A stretch of DNA of 64,000 nt from Bombus terrestris (taxonomy: Eukaryota; Arthropoda; Insecta; Hymenoptera; Apidae): positions 4,588,001 through 4,652,000 of the forward strand of contig NC_063273.1 of assembly GCF_910591885.1 (NCBI RefSeq). The letters are read 5' to 3'. Below the pieces are notes generated by a model. That model was not told the origin of the DNA, did no database searches, and saw only the letters and a program-made list of their open reading frames with translations. The position numbers and the translations under genes are program-made. This document shows positions 48,481 to 61,574 of the stretch, one piece after another (the stretch's first letter is position 1; each line of letters starts with the position of its first letter).

Positions 48481-51287
48481 AAAAAAGACGACGATGGATA
48501 ACCCTGTCGCAAGTACGAAGAAACTGATCTTCAAGTCGTGTTCAACCGAAACGCCGCGATAGTTTGTCTCGTCGATATTTTAAAAGTTCATCTTCATCCT
48601 CAAGATGCTATCTAATACAGGATGTGTCCTCCATAACGTTGCAAGGTCTGGGTGATTGAATCCACCGATCATGATATTGATCATTGCGCGATGAAACAAA
48701 TCGCTTGATGGAAGGCGAGCTAGATGGAACTTGGCTGAAATTTAGAAAACGTAGACGATAATTCGGGAAACTTTAATTTTAAGAATACGAGTCACGGTGA
48801 ACATATAAAAAGAGTATATCTGGATGTTGTAAGACGCGGTGCAGCATACAAGTTCCAGTTTTATCTCCGATAGATTCGTTTACCAAAGGAAGATATTGAA
48901 GTGAATGGCGACATGCTAATAACGTTGGAAATATGTACCATGTTCTTTTGTAATCCTTGCAATATTGGATTCAAGCGACCATCGTCACTGGAACCAAATA
49001 AGTCCACTGTATCGTATAAAAGAAATTCTATTGGCAATCCAGACGAGTCTCAATCCAGTTCTGTTAATAAATCGTTAATTTCGCTATAGAACATATATCT
49101 GTTATCAAACACTTGTATAGGACACCATTGAACATCCTCGTTAGCGTTATATCACGGAAAAGTATGTCTGGTGAAAGGTATCTTCCAGTAGCAGTCGAAG
49201 GTAATGAAATTGGATGATCAGTTGCAATATAAAAGATACAGCGCGCCATTGATCGTCAACCTTTTCCAGATAAGGGTATATTTCTCGTGATATCGCGGAG
49301 TTTCCGTCGTCCTAACGGAATTCGTCCTCTTCTAGAGCTTTTTTTATCTATCTTCTAGATGATAAACTTGGCAAAACATTGATAAATCACATAACGTAGT
49401 TCCAGAATACCCGCAAGTTTTTGCCGTATCTTTTGCGCTCCTTCTTTCGGAGAATACGAGGATTCTGAGAATACGAAGCTTTGTTGAGATAATTTATCAA
49501 TGCTGTTCACCAATAGCAATTAAAAAATGAATCTCTCGAGGAAAGTAATTCCACTCGTAGCAAGAAATGACATAAATTCCACAGCCAGAAGAATCAAACT
49601 GAAAAATAGGAAGAGGAGAAATGGGAAGGAAAGGTGTCTGATAACGTTTCATCAACGATTATGACAATTTGAAGGAGGCGAAACTTGGGCCGAGGTACTT
49701 ACACGTAGTGCCACGTCAAATACTCTATTATGTACGACAGCATCCTGCACAGCCACACAGACGAGTTGTAGAAGATGTAGAACATTTTCAGATCCTTTGG
49801 TACGTTGGTTGCTTTGAGAGCGATCGCGCAAACCCGGTCAAAGTCTGTCCTATTGGTGAACTATGTTGCTCATGTTGTCTACATATTTTTAGACGAAGAA
49901 CGAGGCAACCACTCTGCGGTACGCCACGTCACCCGAAACGGCGGAAAATGTGGTAGAAATACCTTGATGGAAAAATCAATCGTGGCATCGCGTTAATCGA
50001 GTAATTTATAAAGATAATGTTTTTGAACGTTGAATTAAGGTGATCAAGGGTACCGTATTAACAATAAGAATTTTTCAAGCAAACGATAATAACTTTTTCT
50101 ATGAAAGAAAATAGAATCCTTCTTTGTCTTACTAACGCTCGAAATATTCAAAGACGTAGCAAAAGATATGTAATTCCAAAATGCAGTAAAAAGACAGTCT
50201 CGAAGATAATTGACAACGTGTTGAATTTTAGAAGAATTTTGCCCTACGAGCGAAGAAAATTGTGACTTAACACGTTCTTCTCTTGTGGTTTTCGTTTGCG
50301 ACGATTACCTACAGTTTCGCTGAACGTGTCGTTCTCCAACTGATGGCTGTGTCTGCCGTTCGTATTCGGGTCGATCACGTTCACCGTGAAGTTCAGTTTT
50401 TTCGCCAGTACCCCCAGGAGAATTCCGCCCAGGCTTCCATATTCTCTGGAGTAAACGTAGGTCGAACCTGGATTTATTCTGCCCTGAAATTTCAGCCCCT
50501 CTTGTTCCTGATCGAAAATGCTCACGTTGAATCGGTACCTATTGAAATTGACGGCGCGTCGATACGTCAGCGTCGACAACGAACACAGCATCCATCTTTT
50601 TCACGTCCCATCCACGCTTTCCAATTGTCTCCATGCTGAAATCGGCGTATCTATTAAAATGCTAAACGATTATAGGACACCACGTGCGGCCTGCGCTGCA
50701 TCTGTTATTCAAATGACGATGAATTAAACATAAATGGTATGCGTTTCATTTCTACTAGATTATATCAGACCGGCTTTTTAACTATATTTTAAATTATGCT
50801 TTTTATTTTATACGAAAATAGTTAGTCGTTAGGAAAAAAAATCTTTGCAATCGGTTACGCTCGCTCAAAGCTTTGACCGATCGTACATATACTCTTCCTT
50901 TACGCCCTACTCTTGACATTTGAAACTCAATCGCATGAAATTTCCATATAGGTACATTTCACGTTTTATTACTTTCTTCCAATTAATCGGTTTTCAGTGA
51001 TATTTCGGTATTCCGGATATTATATGTTTGCCTGCCTTCGTGAATGAATTGTAAAAATTTAAATGAAAATCCTCGTGGACGTAAAGTACATCCTGAATTT
51101 GATACACCATAGTTTCCTCCAGATGTTCTATCGATCAGTGGTATCCTATCGTCCAATTCCGTCAGCAGATCGTTCCACGTAGCTAACACGATGAAATGTT
51201 CTTTGCTGTTTCAGTGAACCGACGTGTAAAAATTCAACAGCGCCTCGAACGAACTTTTACCTCTCGCGAAGACGACGTTCAACCGTC
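48481..51287 (-). pseudogene. Decayed ionotropic receptor (IR) gene
   Basis: Recognisable pieces of a divergent ionotropic receptor appear in the right order on the minus strand but in changing frames. N-terminal domain: LNVVFARGKSSFEALLNFY (about 51219-51287) and QDVLYVHEDFHLNFYNSF (about 50994-51120). Ligand-binding lobe 1: GSLGGILLGVLAKKLNFTV (50310-50545). First membrane segment region: VPKDLKMFYIFYNSSVWL (about 49699-49838). Third membrane segment: RAVSFILQLIIQFHYLRL (about 49160-49250). Lobe 2: SGLPIEFLLYDTVDLFGSS (48900-49115). Last helix: LKISFFVLATGLSIVVFF (48481-48535). A TGA at 49050-49052 interrupts lobe 2, the lobe 1 frame is closed just upstream by a TGA, and several frame changes occur within what should be single exons. 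These breaks fit loss of function; sequencing error is possible but unlikely for so many. Confidence 0.68.
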
Positions 51288-54200
51288 CACATATCGACGT
51301 AGTATTTGTCGTTCTTGTGCCACTATCCGCTTACGTTCCACTCATAGCGAAGAAGTTTCATCATGAATACTAATCTCCGCGTCACTTTTCTCCGAACATC
51401 TCGTCTCTGCATTCTCGCGCGTTGATTCGTCCGTTGTTCCATTCTATGTCGAAGTTTATTGCGTCTGCATCATGATCGTTGCTAGAAATTCGATACGTGT
51501 ATAACAACCGCGTTGCAGTATTCCGCTGTCGCCCGAAGGAGAACGTCGAAGTTTCGCAAAGTTCTCGCACTGTTTATGAAAATTCCGTGAAACACGGTTT
51601 TCCGCACAGTACGCACACAATCTCGTTCCAAACGAGATTAGTCTCGACGTCTCGATAGTCTTACGAAACTACGTTCCCTGCAAACTGTATCGAAGTCTGA
51701 CAATTAGATATTGGTATTTGCAAACCAGCTGCCATTATTTTCAGAATAGTCCGGAACGTAGATTAGAATTTTAGACAGGATTACACGGTTCTGTAGCAAA
51801 ATATTCTTCCGTTCAAATTACCCTATACGTTATCGTAGTTCCAAGAACGACGACAGCTCGACAATCCTCGATACGTAAATTAAATTTCTGTCGCTTCGAT
51901 CGGCCCATAGATCATTGTCATCTTTCGCGGATGATCGCGTACGCCTAAAGAAATTTCTTTTCACATGCAAACTGTCGAGCAGCGTCAACGAATTTCCAAA
52001 CAAGTAAATTCTCCAATTGCTTTTAATAACGACGATAAACGTTCGTTGGAGCGACGTGCCCGTCAGACTGCAAATATCCCTAAGCGCTTTTCCGTCAAAT
52101 GCAAATAACCAACGCGCTACGCAGAAGCGTCAACGCTACAGAAATAGGCAATTACGTTTTGTTTACTCGGATCCTTATTTATCCGACGTCTTTCGAGACA
52201 ATTCAGCCTCGTCGCGTTCGATCAAAAACTTATTGGCTGATCGAACACCTTCCGGTGTTGTTGATTCTCTACCTTCGATCATCCTCGTTCGAGTTTCCAA
52301 CGACTATCTGTGCGATCGTATCTCCGACTCGAATCATGTCGAAGAAAAGAGAAAAGGGGGAAGACGGAGCGAAACAGCACGAGTGTCGAAATTTGCGCAT
52401 ACATACATATCTCGAATATTATCTGGCCACTATATTGGAAGCTTGGTTGCTGATGAAAATTTAATGAAGCAATTTAACGATGACACGGTGACCGATGGTC
52501 TAGATTAAACGGAAACATGGGCGATAGTGGCTGTGTCGTTTGGAAAATGCCAAGCACACTCGAGCGTGACGGCAATAGAACTTTCTGAGAAAGGGTTTTG
52601 GTTGATTTATCGAGTAACATAGCATCAGACACTTGTATAACTATTACGACGAAGTAGATTTATCGGGAAACTTAAACGTCGGATCCTTTCAGGCAGAAGC
52701 ATAAGCGTTAAGGAATATTTGTAATCGACGGATTAAACAAATTGATTTCTTATTTATCTGGGACAATTCTCGATTTTCACGCGAGCGAAAGTTTCATATT
52801 TGCGTGTAGTCGTATTAATTGACACGGCATTCAATTGTGTACGTCGTATGATAAACCTCGACTTTTGCCACATGAAATTCCACCGAAATACGGTAGTCAA
52901 GCGCATTAGACATCTAGCGACTCTTTACATATTAATTAACTTCTCACCAGAAATCCATAGTAACCTTTAATTAAAGCCTGTATTCTTAGAGAGGTCGAGT
53001 AAATGGCGAAGTGTTAATTAAATCTTAATGGTAGATGGTGAATAAAAAGGAACATTTCTGAGCGTTTAATAAAGACAGGTTCTTGAATTCTGAATGGCAA
53101 AAGGATAGGAAACAAACGGAAAACGCCTGTAACAATTTGTAAAGAAAAAGAAGTATTCTTACGCCAATTTGTGATTACACAAATTTGAAAGTCAACGTGA
53201 AGACGCTACGAAGAGTTAGGGAACAAAGAAGAAAAGTACCTAGAGCGAATCATTGTCGTCCGTATGGAGTAATATTCAGTTAAACGACCTGTCAAACTTT
53301 CGACGTTTGACGCGGAGGAGCCACATTGCGATGAAAACGTTTGCTCGATTTGCTCGGGGCAAACACAGCAGGAGGAGATAAATGCCGGAAAATGGCATGA
53401 AATATTTCGACGCGGCTAGCCTTCTCGTCGAAATTTAAGTAGCGAAGGCCCGCGTTAGTCAGACGCGAGGGTGATACTTGAAAGTTAAGAAAGTGAAACT
53501 CGACGAGAAGAACGATAACGAACCTTTTTACGATCTACATTTATTAGACCCGCGAGGCGAAATTTTCCAGGTTTTCTCGCTGATAAGAATCATTGTTTTT
53601 GTTCATTTTTCTTACGGTAGTTTCACTTCTTTCTCACTTTTCATTTTTCTGTACTCGCTTTATTTTTCATTCTGGTTATTTTTCTACTTTTTTGCTCCTT
53701 TCGGAAAGACGAATCGCCGTTCGTGTACGTTCGATATCGGATAAGCGGATAAGGACAGCAAAAGGAAGAGTCTGTGTTTGCGATATCGGATGGTTACTTT
53801 GTACCCACGATCTTTTTACTTTGTATTCTTCGTATCTATACGACCGACCACTCTTTTTTTCCCCTCGTGCTTTTCACTTTCAGTAAAATTAATCGCGTTT
53901 GCACGTAAAGAAGTTGATCGGACGGGTAGGAAAATGGGCAGCAATCGTGCGATAACTCTTGGTTTCAATATCGGATTTGCGATAATATCGGAGTGCGATA
54001 TATTGTGTACTTAGAATCTTATATTATCATTTTTAGAACGGCGCTTCGTTTATCCTTCTTAGTTACAGATTTTAGAAGAAATCTTAAGTTTGATCGCCAA
54101 TATAGTTACTAGAAAATTGACTCGATACTAAATTATAGTATGTTTCAAAGATTTTATTACACGCCTTATCTTGATACACGTTACGCGAGGCGCTTAACAT

Positions 54201-55553
54201 TAGCAAATTGTTCCTTAATTCATGAACGGTAACATACGTATCTACTTATCGACTTTCAAATACATTATTCAAGTTTTTCAGAAACTTTCGAAGAAGCTGA
54301 AGCTAATAGTTCTTTTCTTGGGACTAACTCGCGACAAATTCGTTTCCCAGCCATTTTATTTCTTCTAAACACTAGGTAGTGCTATCGTTATCCGCGAGAA
54401 CTCGCGTGAGAAAGATCAACGATAGATCACAGTTCGTTTCACCACCTTTCATATCGTCAACTTCGTAGAAAAATGAGAAACAACTGTCACTGGTCGCGTT
54501 ATTGATTTATTTACGCATGGAACAGGATGATTTACGACAGTGCTTTAGGTCGCTGCTCGGATATTCCTTTCCGAGGACGCTATTGATCCGAACGATTAGC
54601 ACAATGTTTGTACTCCACAAACCTGATCGTTATTCTTGTAACTTTTACATCTTTTCGATTACAATCTCGCGAACAGCCTCTTATTTTTGTAGATTTCTAT
54701 CAAACTGGTGCATGAATATTTATATATATGTAGTATCGTGGGCAAAAGGCCTAAGATATCGGCCGAACCATAAACCATAAATATCGCGAGAGCCGCGACA
54801 TTGTCGGGTACATCAATGTGTCGTCGGTCCTTTCAAGTGAATAATTTCGTGGAAAAGGGCTGCGTGACCCTAGCCACCGGCGTTTTCGGAACACGTGCGC
54901 GATAGGGCGGGAAAAAACAAAGGGATGCTAAAGCAGTGTTAGTTGAGAAGCGAGAGTGAGCGAGTGCAGAAGCCGGAGAGTGTGAATCGGGAAGTCGAGA
55001 GCCGAGTATGAGAATAAGACGTACGACAGCATTGTAATCAGTTCGTTGTTTTGAATATCATTTGTTAAATCAAAACATCATTATTTGTCCTTTCCTCTAA
55101 GACCCATTTAAGATACTACATATATGTCGTATTAAAATTCCCATAACAGTTTTTTGTTCTAGCTTAAAACCGCTCGTATCTGCATGTACATAGATAATAT
55201 CCTTCTGTCTTCGACGTTATCGTGCGCTAGCTTTGACGCGAGTGTTCTCTTCTTTCCGTGATAATCAACTATTCCTATCTGCGGTATTAATAGTAAATAA
55301 ATGGTTTTTTCTAGCGAACAAGAGATTATTAAGATGGAACTTTAAAAGCCAAAGAACTGCGTAGTGCCGTTTAATCTGAATAATTAAAAATAGTCAAGCA
55401 GATTATAAAGCTGTTGTGCAGCTAATGCCATTTTCCTTTTATAACAAACTTTCTACGATATTCCACGAAGAGAAAAGAAACGATAAGTCTCTGGTGTGGC
55501 GTTAGTTAAAATAATAATAAATACGATATAAAATACGATAGAGACGAAAGGAA
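51288..55553. other. Spacer between two receptor loci, no supported gene
   Basis: Open frames at 52017-52508 and 52099-52464 overlap each other and match nothing I recognise. A GC-richer patch at about 54840-55010 could contain the start region of the plus-strand receptor. The 5' leader of that gene lies at the right end, just before a GGAAATG start context. Confidence 0.45.
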
Positions 55554-57686
55554 ATGTTATATTCAACGTATCTGATCCCTCTCGGTATTTTGCTTTTATT
55601 AAAATCCTCCACTTTGGCGGAACACTCTCGGAACCACGATAAATTCTACTCGTCGATCGAGAGCAAGCCCTTATCTAGCCAGGAGACTGACAACCTGAGG
55701 CTGGTGTTGAATTTCATTCGCCAATCCCCCGAGTTTCATCCGCTCACGTTCTCCGTAATACTGCCGGAGTTTCAATCGAGCTTCATCGAATTTTTGCTGA
55801 GCTATATCGGGCAAAATTCGATCGAGGCCTACAAAGTCAGGGCGAGGGATCTGTCCCTGAAGGCCACTTGGATGAACCGACTACGACTCACTTGGATCTT
55901 CGTCGTTCAAGACTTGTCCAGTTTTAACATCTTCGTTTATTGGCAATGGAATCTATGGAAAGCCGGTAATCAGTATTTGATTATCTTCACTGGAAAAGTA
56001 GTCACCACGTTCTGGACGGAGGCTTTCACAAACTTGTGGAGAAAGTACGACGTTCATCGAATCGTCGTCGTCGACGATGATTTTCGATGTCTGACCAGGT
56101 ACATGCCGTTCGAGAAACGATCTAACAATGGCTTTGGCAGGGTATACAAATCATGTTTGGAGAAAAATCATTTTACCAAGCGATCCAGCGAATACGATCT
56201 TCTTCAAAATTCGCCAAAAGATTATAATTCGGGATATCCAGGCGAGATTCTTCGACTGAACAGAGATACAAGGTTATTCGAGAATTTCCAAAACTTGAAT
56301 CATTATCCCCTGAACGTGCTGGTGTTCGAGTCTCTGCTGATGAACGTTTCATACGATACTCGGAATAGACTGAAATTGAGCAAACCAGACGCTAATGTGG
56401 CGTTTGCTCTGGAGAAGGCGATGGGGGCAAAATTTCGTATAAAAGCTATGAGGAAGGCTGATTTCATGGATGATCCATTCACCACTTCGTTGACAGACAT
56501 CGAGACTAGAAACGTGGACATGATTATCACCGGATTTTTCGTCAAGGTTTATAGCAAATTTCGAAAGTTTCAGTTCACCTGTGCCATGTACGAGGACAAG
56601 CTGTGCTTCGTGTCGCCCGATTCTGGTCTGGTACCCAAGGCTTATATGCCTTTCTTACCGTTTCAAAAGAGCTTATGGTTTCTGCTAATAGCATATAACA
56701 TTACGGTTACGTTCCTGTGGTGCTTGGTGAAACACATTAGCGAATCGTTGCGACGTCAATACAAATGTGCCAATCCTAGTCGACGATTAGAAATTAATCG
56801 TTCAACGAGAAAACCACATGCATGGTATCTCCCCAAAAGTGGAATAAAAAATTATTTTCCAATCAAAGAACATCGTTCGTCTGATGTATCTAATTACAAA
56901 GAACCACCAGAAATTCCCCGATACATCAAAAATCCGATCATTTTTATCGAGTACCTTACGTATCCCTTTCAAACAAGCGAAATTCCAGCGCAGAGAGCTC
57001 TACTCCTCGGCACCCTATTTTTCGCTCTTATCCTCAATGGGCTGTATCAAAGCGTCTTGGTATCTAGCCTAAGTAAACCGTTCCATTACCCTCAACTACA
57101 TAATCTAGAAGATGTAGTAGATTCTGGAAAGATCGTGATCACCAAGTATGCGAATTTGAAGAACGTATTCCTAGACGATACCGAACTAGATGCGACGCTG
57201 GCTCAGAGAATTCGCCTGATCAACACTCAACGATCTACGAAGGATATTGTGGCGTACGAAGATAAAATCGCGATCACCAGATATTACTCGTTGGAGCTCG
57301 ATGATTCCGACTATTTCGACAAAGAAGGAAATCCCCTATTGAACCTGGTGGACGAATGTCCGATGAATTATAGAGTGTCTTATGTGTCAAGATTGCATTC
57401 ACCTTACGCAGAGAAAGTGGATTTTGTGTTGTTAAGGTTGAGAGAAGCGGGCCTGCTTAATTTCTGGTTCGATGATATGTTGTATCGTATTAAGATAGTT
57501 AAGATAAAGAAAAGGAGATTGAAGAAGGATATGGCGGCGATGAAGAGCTGGATGAGCGACAAGATCATGTTATCGCTGGATCATTATTTATTAACGTTTT
57601 TATTGCTGCTCGTTGGCTTGTTTGGATCTACCGTGATGTTCTTCGTGGAACTGTACATGGCGAAACGAAGCACAAGAAAATGTTAA
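55554..57686 (+). CDS. Divergent ionotropic receptor, single exon
   Basis: A membrane cation channel of the insect IR family (chemosensory relatives of ionotropic glutamate receptors); the ligand is unknown. One uninterrupted frame of 710 residues. A signal peptide (MLYSTYLIPLGILLLLKSST) leads into an N-terminal domain to about residue 210. Lobe 1 follows at about 255-365 (HYPLNVLVFES...). The first membrane helix (SLWFLLIAYNITVTFLWCLV) is near 376-395. About 70 basic and polar residues then precede the pore segment YLTYPFQTSEIPAQRA. The next helix, ALLLGTLFFALILNGLYQSV, is near 480-502. Lobe 2 reaches about 655, and the final helix LLTFLLLLVGLFGSTVMFF is near 676-695. Lack of introns is common for divergent IRs. 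It sits between two minus-strand IR loci, so it is probably part of a local duplication cluster. Confidence 0.88.
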   Translation: MLYSTYLIPLGILLLLKSSTLAEHSRNHDKFYSSIESKPLSSQETDNLRLVLNFIRQSPEFHPLTFSVILPEFQSSFIEFLLSYIGQNSIEAYKVRARDLSLKATWMNRLRLTWIFVVQDLSSFNIFVYWQWNLWKAGNQYLIIFTGKVVTTFWTEAFTNLWRKYDVHRIVVVDDDFRCLTRYMPFEKRSNNGFGRVYKSCLEKNHFTKRSSEYDLLQNSPKDYNSGYPGEILRLNRDTRLFENFQNLNHYPLNVLVFESLLMNVSYDTRNRLKLSKPDANVAFALEKAMGAKFRIKAMRKADFMDDPFTTSLTDIETRNVDMIITGFFVKVYSKFRKFQFTCAMYEDKLCFVSPDSGLVPKAYMPFLPFQKSLWFLLIAYNITVTFLWCLVKHISESLRRQYKCANPSRRLEINRSTRKPHAWYLPKSGIKNYFPIKEHRSSDVSNYKEPPEIPRYIKNPIIFIEYLTYPFQTSEIPAQRALLLGTLFFALILNGLYQSVLVSSLSKPFHYPQLHNLEDVVDSGKIVITKYANLKNVFLDDTELDATLAQRIRLINTQRSTKDIVAYEDKIAITRYYSLELDDSDYFDKEGNPLLNLVDECPMNYRVSYVSRLHSPYAEKVDFVLLRLREAGLLNFWFDDMLYRIKIVKIKKRRLKKDMAAMKSWMSDKIMLSLDHYLLTFLLLLVGLFGSTVMFFVELYMAKRSTRKC

Positions 57687-60600
57687 AACAAACAAAAGGA
57701 ATGCTCGTTTCAAAATTTATTTCTTTTAGGGGAAAATTCAAACCGAGAAATTGCTCGTGACCAGAAACAGAGAAAAAATAGAAAGTATGTATTTTATTTG
57801 TTGGTTGTGTAACAAAAAAGTTTTACCACTATCGTGCAGTTATCACGAATTTTTCTATTTGGTTTATACCGCGTATTTTCAATGTTGACGTCCCACTAAC
57901 GGTTTGAGTAGACCAACAGTTTTTTCCACGATGAAACAATTTCTGACATTTTTTTTACTTGCTTCTTATTTTCTCATTTGTTTGGTTTTCCAGGCGGAAT
58001 ACTGGTAAATTTAAGAACAGAACAGCCGGTGATCGGCCGAATCGACGATTTGTTATTTTCGCCTAGACCAATCCTTCCTCGCGTCGTTGAAACACGAACG
58101 ATCCTATCTATTATTTGTCTCCATTCATCTACTTGACGTGATAAAAGGAAATATCTTTTGACCTACTTTAAACAGAAACAGATCGATAATTGTTTTCTCT
58201 ATTATCTATTATAAACGAAGAAATGGGGAAATAAAAAATGTGCACTCGTTGCTTTCGATCAAGCGACTTAATCAACCGAATCGTTAATTATACAGGTCGC
58301 ATCGTGAAGATTGATTAATAATTAAGCCGATGTACTAATGAGGTTCTATGTACATCGTTATTAATGAGAAGCAATTAAAAGTGTATGTAAATCACGGCTA
58401 TAATACGTTAAATGCAATTTGATATCGTGACATTTGGTGCATTAATTATGATAGAAGCGTTTTAGAATTATTATAAAATTACGCGAACGATGGTCGCACC
58501 TCGATGGATTTAATATTCTAAGCACGTACTTCGTTTCTTCACAGCGGATGTTCCACTAAATGCGATTAAGTTGTACCTGTCTGTGTTACGAGAGTGCTTC
58601 TCTGATACTCTTTTTCCCTTTGTCCTCGGAAACGATTGAATCTGAATCTGTTGAAATAAATCAGCGCGATCAGAGAACGAAAATCTCGCGCCCTTGCAGA
58701 AAACATAGTCTTTATGTAATTTCCTACACGACTGATCTTGCTTATTCTTTTATACTGTTCATACTGTTCGTTATTAATTTTCATGTATACGTCGGTACAA
58801 TAGTCTGATGATAGTCGGTTGTCGTTCCGTAAATGAATTCGTAAAAGCTGTTAAACTGAATTATAAATAGCGCTATAAAAGATATGCATATAAATCTCGC
58901 TTCGTGGGGCATCCATTTTCCATGTTCTACTCTTCTGAACACAGCCGTCATCCACTTCGTTTTTATTTTTGTTTTTCCTGTTACGTGTAGAAACGTGTAA
59001 AAATACGGCTAGAATTGTTAAAAACTACAGGTCGATGGAAAGTACTGATTACGGGTTGAAATTTGTTTTTCTTTTCTGTACATTTCAGTAAATCAATATT
59101 ATTGATAAACGAATGCGTTTGTATTACAAAGAATATCATAAATTTGATTACATGCAGATAGATTAACGGACAATTTCGTTATAGAATAAACATTAATTAG
59201 TTTTACGATGAAAATGGGACGAATAAAGAAACTCCTCCATTTGTTATTTCATCGGAATCGTTTTAATATTCTACAGATGAGCGGCTATATGAAATGCGAC
59301 TATAATCGTAAAACGATGAAGGGGGTGTCGTGAACGACGAGATACTGTCTATAGAATAGGGATACTTTTGTGCTATCTGACTCAATTATGATTAGCAAAA
59401 CCGATTGTTTTGCTTTCGAGAAGGGAAAATTAACGCCTGAACGGCGTCAAACGAATGCACGCCGCGTTATTATCACGTTCTGGTAAATTTTAGACATAAT
59501 CCTTTGAGCATCAGGAAATTACCGTGTGACCGTTTACCCTGTTACCGTTTCATCGCAGATAAGATGGTTGCTGAAATTACTATTCACGAGATCGTGGCAA
59601 TGTGGGCATTATGTCGAAGAAGATTGCGTGTCGTGGTTTGAAATTGTGATTGTGTTCGGCGAGTACGAAGCACGTCCCTATCTTCTGAACTTAGAATAGC
59701 GTTTTACTTTGTTGAAATAACGATTAAGAACTATACCGAGAGATCTCCTTAGCTAATATCCTTCCACGTTAAATTAGAAAATAGAAGAAAATCGGTTCGT
59801 TAAACGTTTGAACGCGGACACACAGATCAATTAACATACACGTGATTACACGAAGGTAAGAGACGCTTCTTAGATATACTTCTCAGACTTTTATACGTAT
59901 ACATTTATCGACATTGCAGATATTCTCGTCTTTTTGATACTCAAATTGTACATCGTTTGTTGCTGCTATGTACACTCGGAAAATGTCTTCTTCTACATCC
60001 ACCTTTCAAAATTTCAGGAAGGTGGAACGAGTCACGGGGGAAAACGACCGAATTTAGTATATTTTTAACGATCGAAGGAATTTATTCGCAAAGGAGATAC
60101 TTAGAACGAGAAAACGTCAAAGGGAATTCGACGTAAGATAATTCTTTCGAATGACAAAAATCCTTACCAGCGATCTTCGTCTTTAACGGAATATTCTATC
60201 GTATTTCTTTGACAAAATCGATTTTTCTAATGATCAACTGCATTCGAAAGTGCAGTCAATTTTAATTATTTCTCTTTAAAAGATTTGTGCAGCTTATCGA
60301 AACATCAAAGAATATATATGTAAAATGTCAATCGGAAAAATTGTATAGCTTCTTCGTAAAAAAATTCCAAAAGACTCTTGAAACTCTAACGATCGGACTG
60401 CTCGCGGTCCGTTGATCAGCATACTAAGAACTTGAACGAAGTTAAGCGTGGTGTGGGAGTGATTAACTTAGATGCGTGTCTTATCCCTTCAAAGAGCTTA
60501 CTTTTCCTTAAACTCGTTCGTTGCATAATTACGTAAAACTTAATTCTCCACGTCCTATACTCGAACTTGCATCGTGTCGTGTCACTCACAGTTCGTTCGT

Positions 60601-61574
60601 GGAAATTATTCCAAGGACCCATTAGAGCAACTTTAAAGTAAGATAACTTTCAGCTTCGCAATCTGTAAGCGAAGTCCAGCGTTAAGTTCCACGAAGAGAA
60701 ACCAAGATATTACGAAAGTGATACCTTTTTTGTAAAAGGTATTTTCAGAATTTTGAATAGATTATTCGCAAAATAGCATCGAGATACGAGTAGATTAAAG
60801 CCTATTCAATTGCAGGTGGAACAGAGTGGTTCGTTTAATTTTTGGAAAAGTCGTCTTCACAGCGGGAAATGGATAGATAATGCCGAAAGCGTTGCGTAGC
60901 GTAGAAATTGAAGTAAAATGGGACAACTAGTGCCAGACAATCAATGTCAATACCGATGTTCGATATAATTCTCGCTATGTTCCTTTGATCCTCTGACGAA
61001 TATGGATATGACGACAAAAATTTTGTTGTCTCATGAAACCAGAGATAAACTTTTAGTCGTGAAAATATTTCGCTATATAAAATCATGCACGAATGAACAA
61101 AAAGAAAAAAACAGAAACAATTCTGCTTCTATCGACTCTTGTGTATTGTTTGCAACAATCCTATTGTTCAAACAAGGTAACTATCGTTGAATAAATTGTT
61201 AAAATCTATTGGATAATGGATGAAATCGAAAACGTTGAAGTATCTTTTTGCAGTGCGAAAGAAAGATAAAAAAATGACAAACGTAGATGTTGATATATGT
61301 AAACCCGTTGATCGTTTTAAACGGTAAGAAATTGGCCAAAGCGTCAAGTAAACGAGAAGCATGTTTTTTCTTATCGAAGACGAGGAAAGACAAGATGATA
61401 AATCTCCTTCAGCCGGGACTCTTCGCGTTTCATTCGCACCATTTGTTTCATTCTAGCCGTCGAGCAAAACAGAATGTGGACAGGGCGGAACGATTTCCAC
61501 GTCAGTTGCCGCTTTTTACTTCCAGCCAGGTATAACCATTTCGGACGTATTTCTCCGAGCGGAGGACGTGCAAA
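57687..61574. other. Intergenic stretch with no supported gene
   Basis: Moderately AT-rich DNA between two receptor genes facing each other with their 3' ends. I see no coding structure; small frames at 58560-58808 and 60416-61086 lack splice or family support. It should hold both 3' UTRs. Confidence 0.5.

Noticed and set aside
52017..52508. 163-codon plus-strand frame upstream of the receptor
   Set aside because: A second frame over the same bases is also open, there is no signal or receptor motif, and it does not fit the neighbouring IR gene structures.
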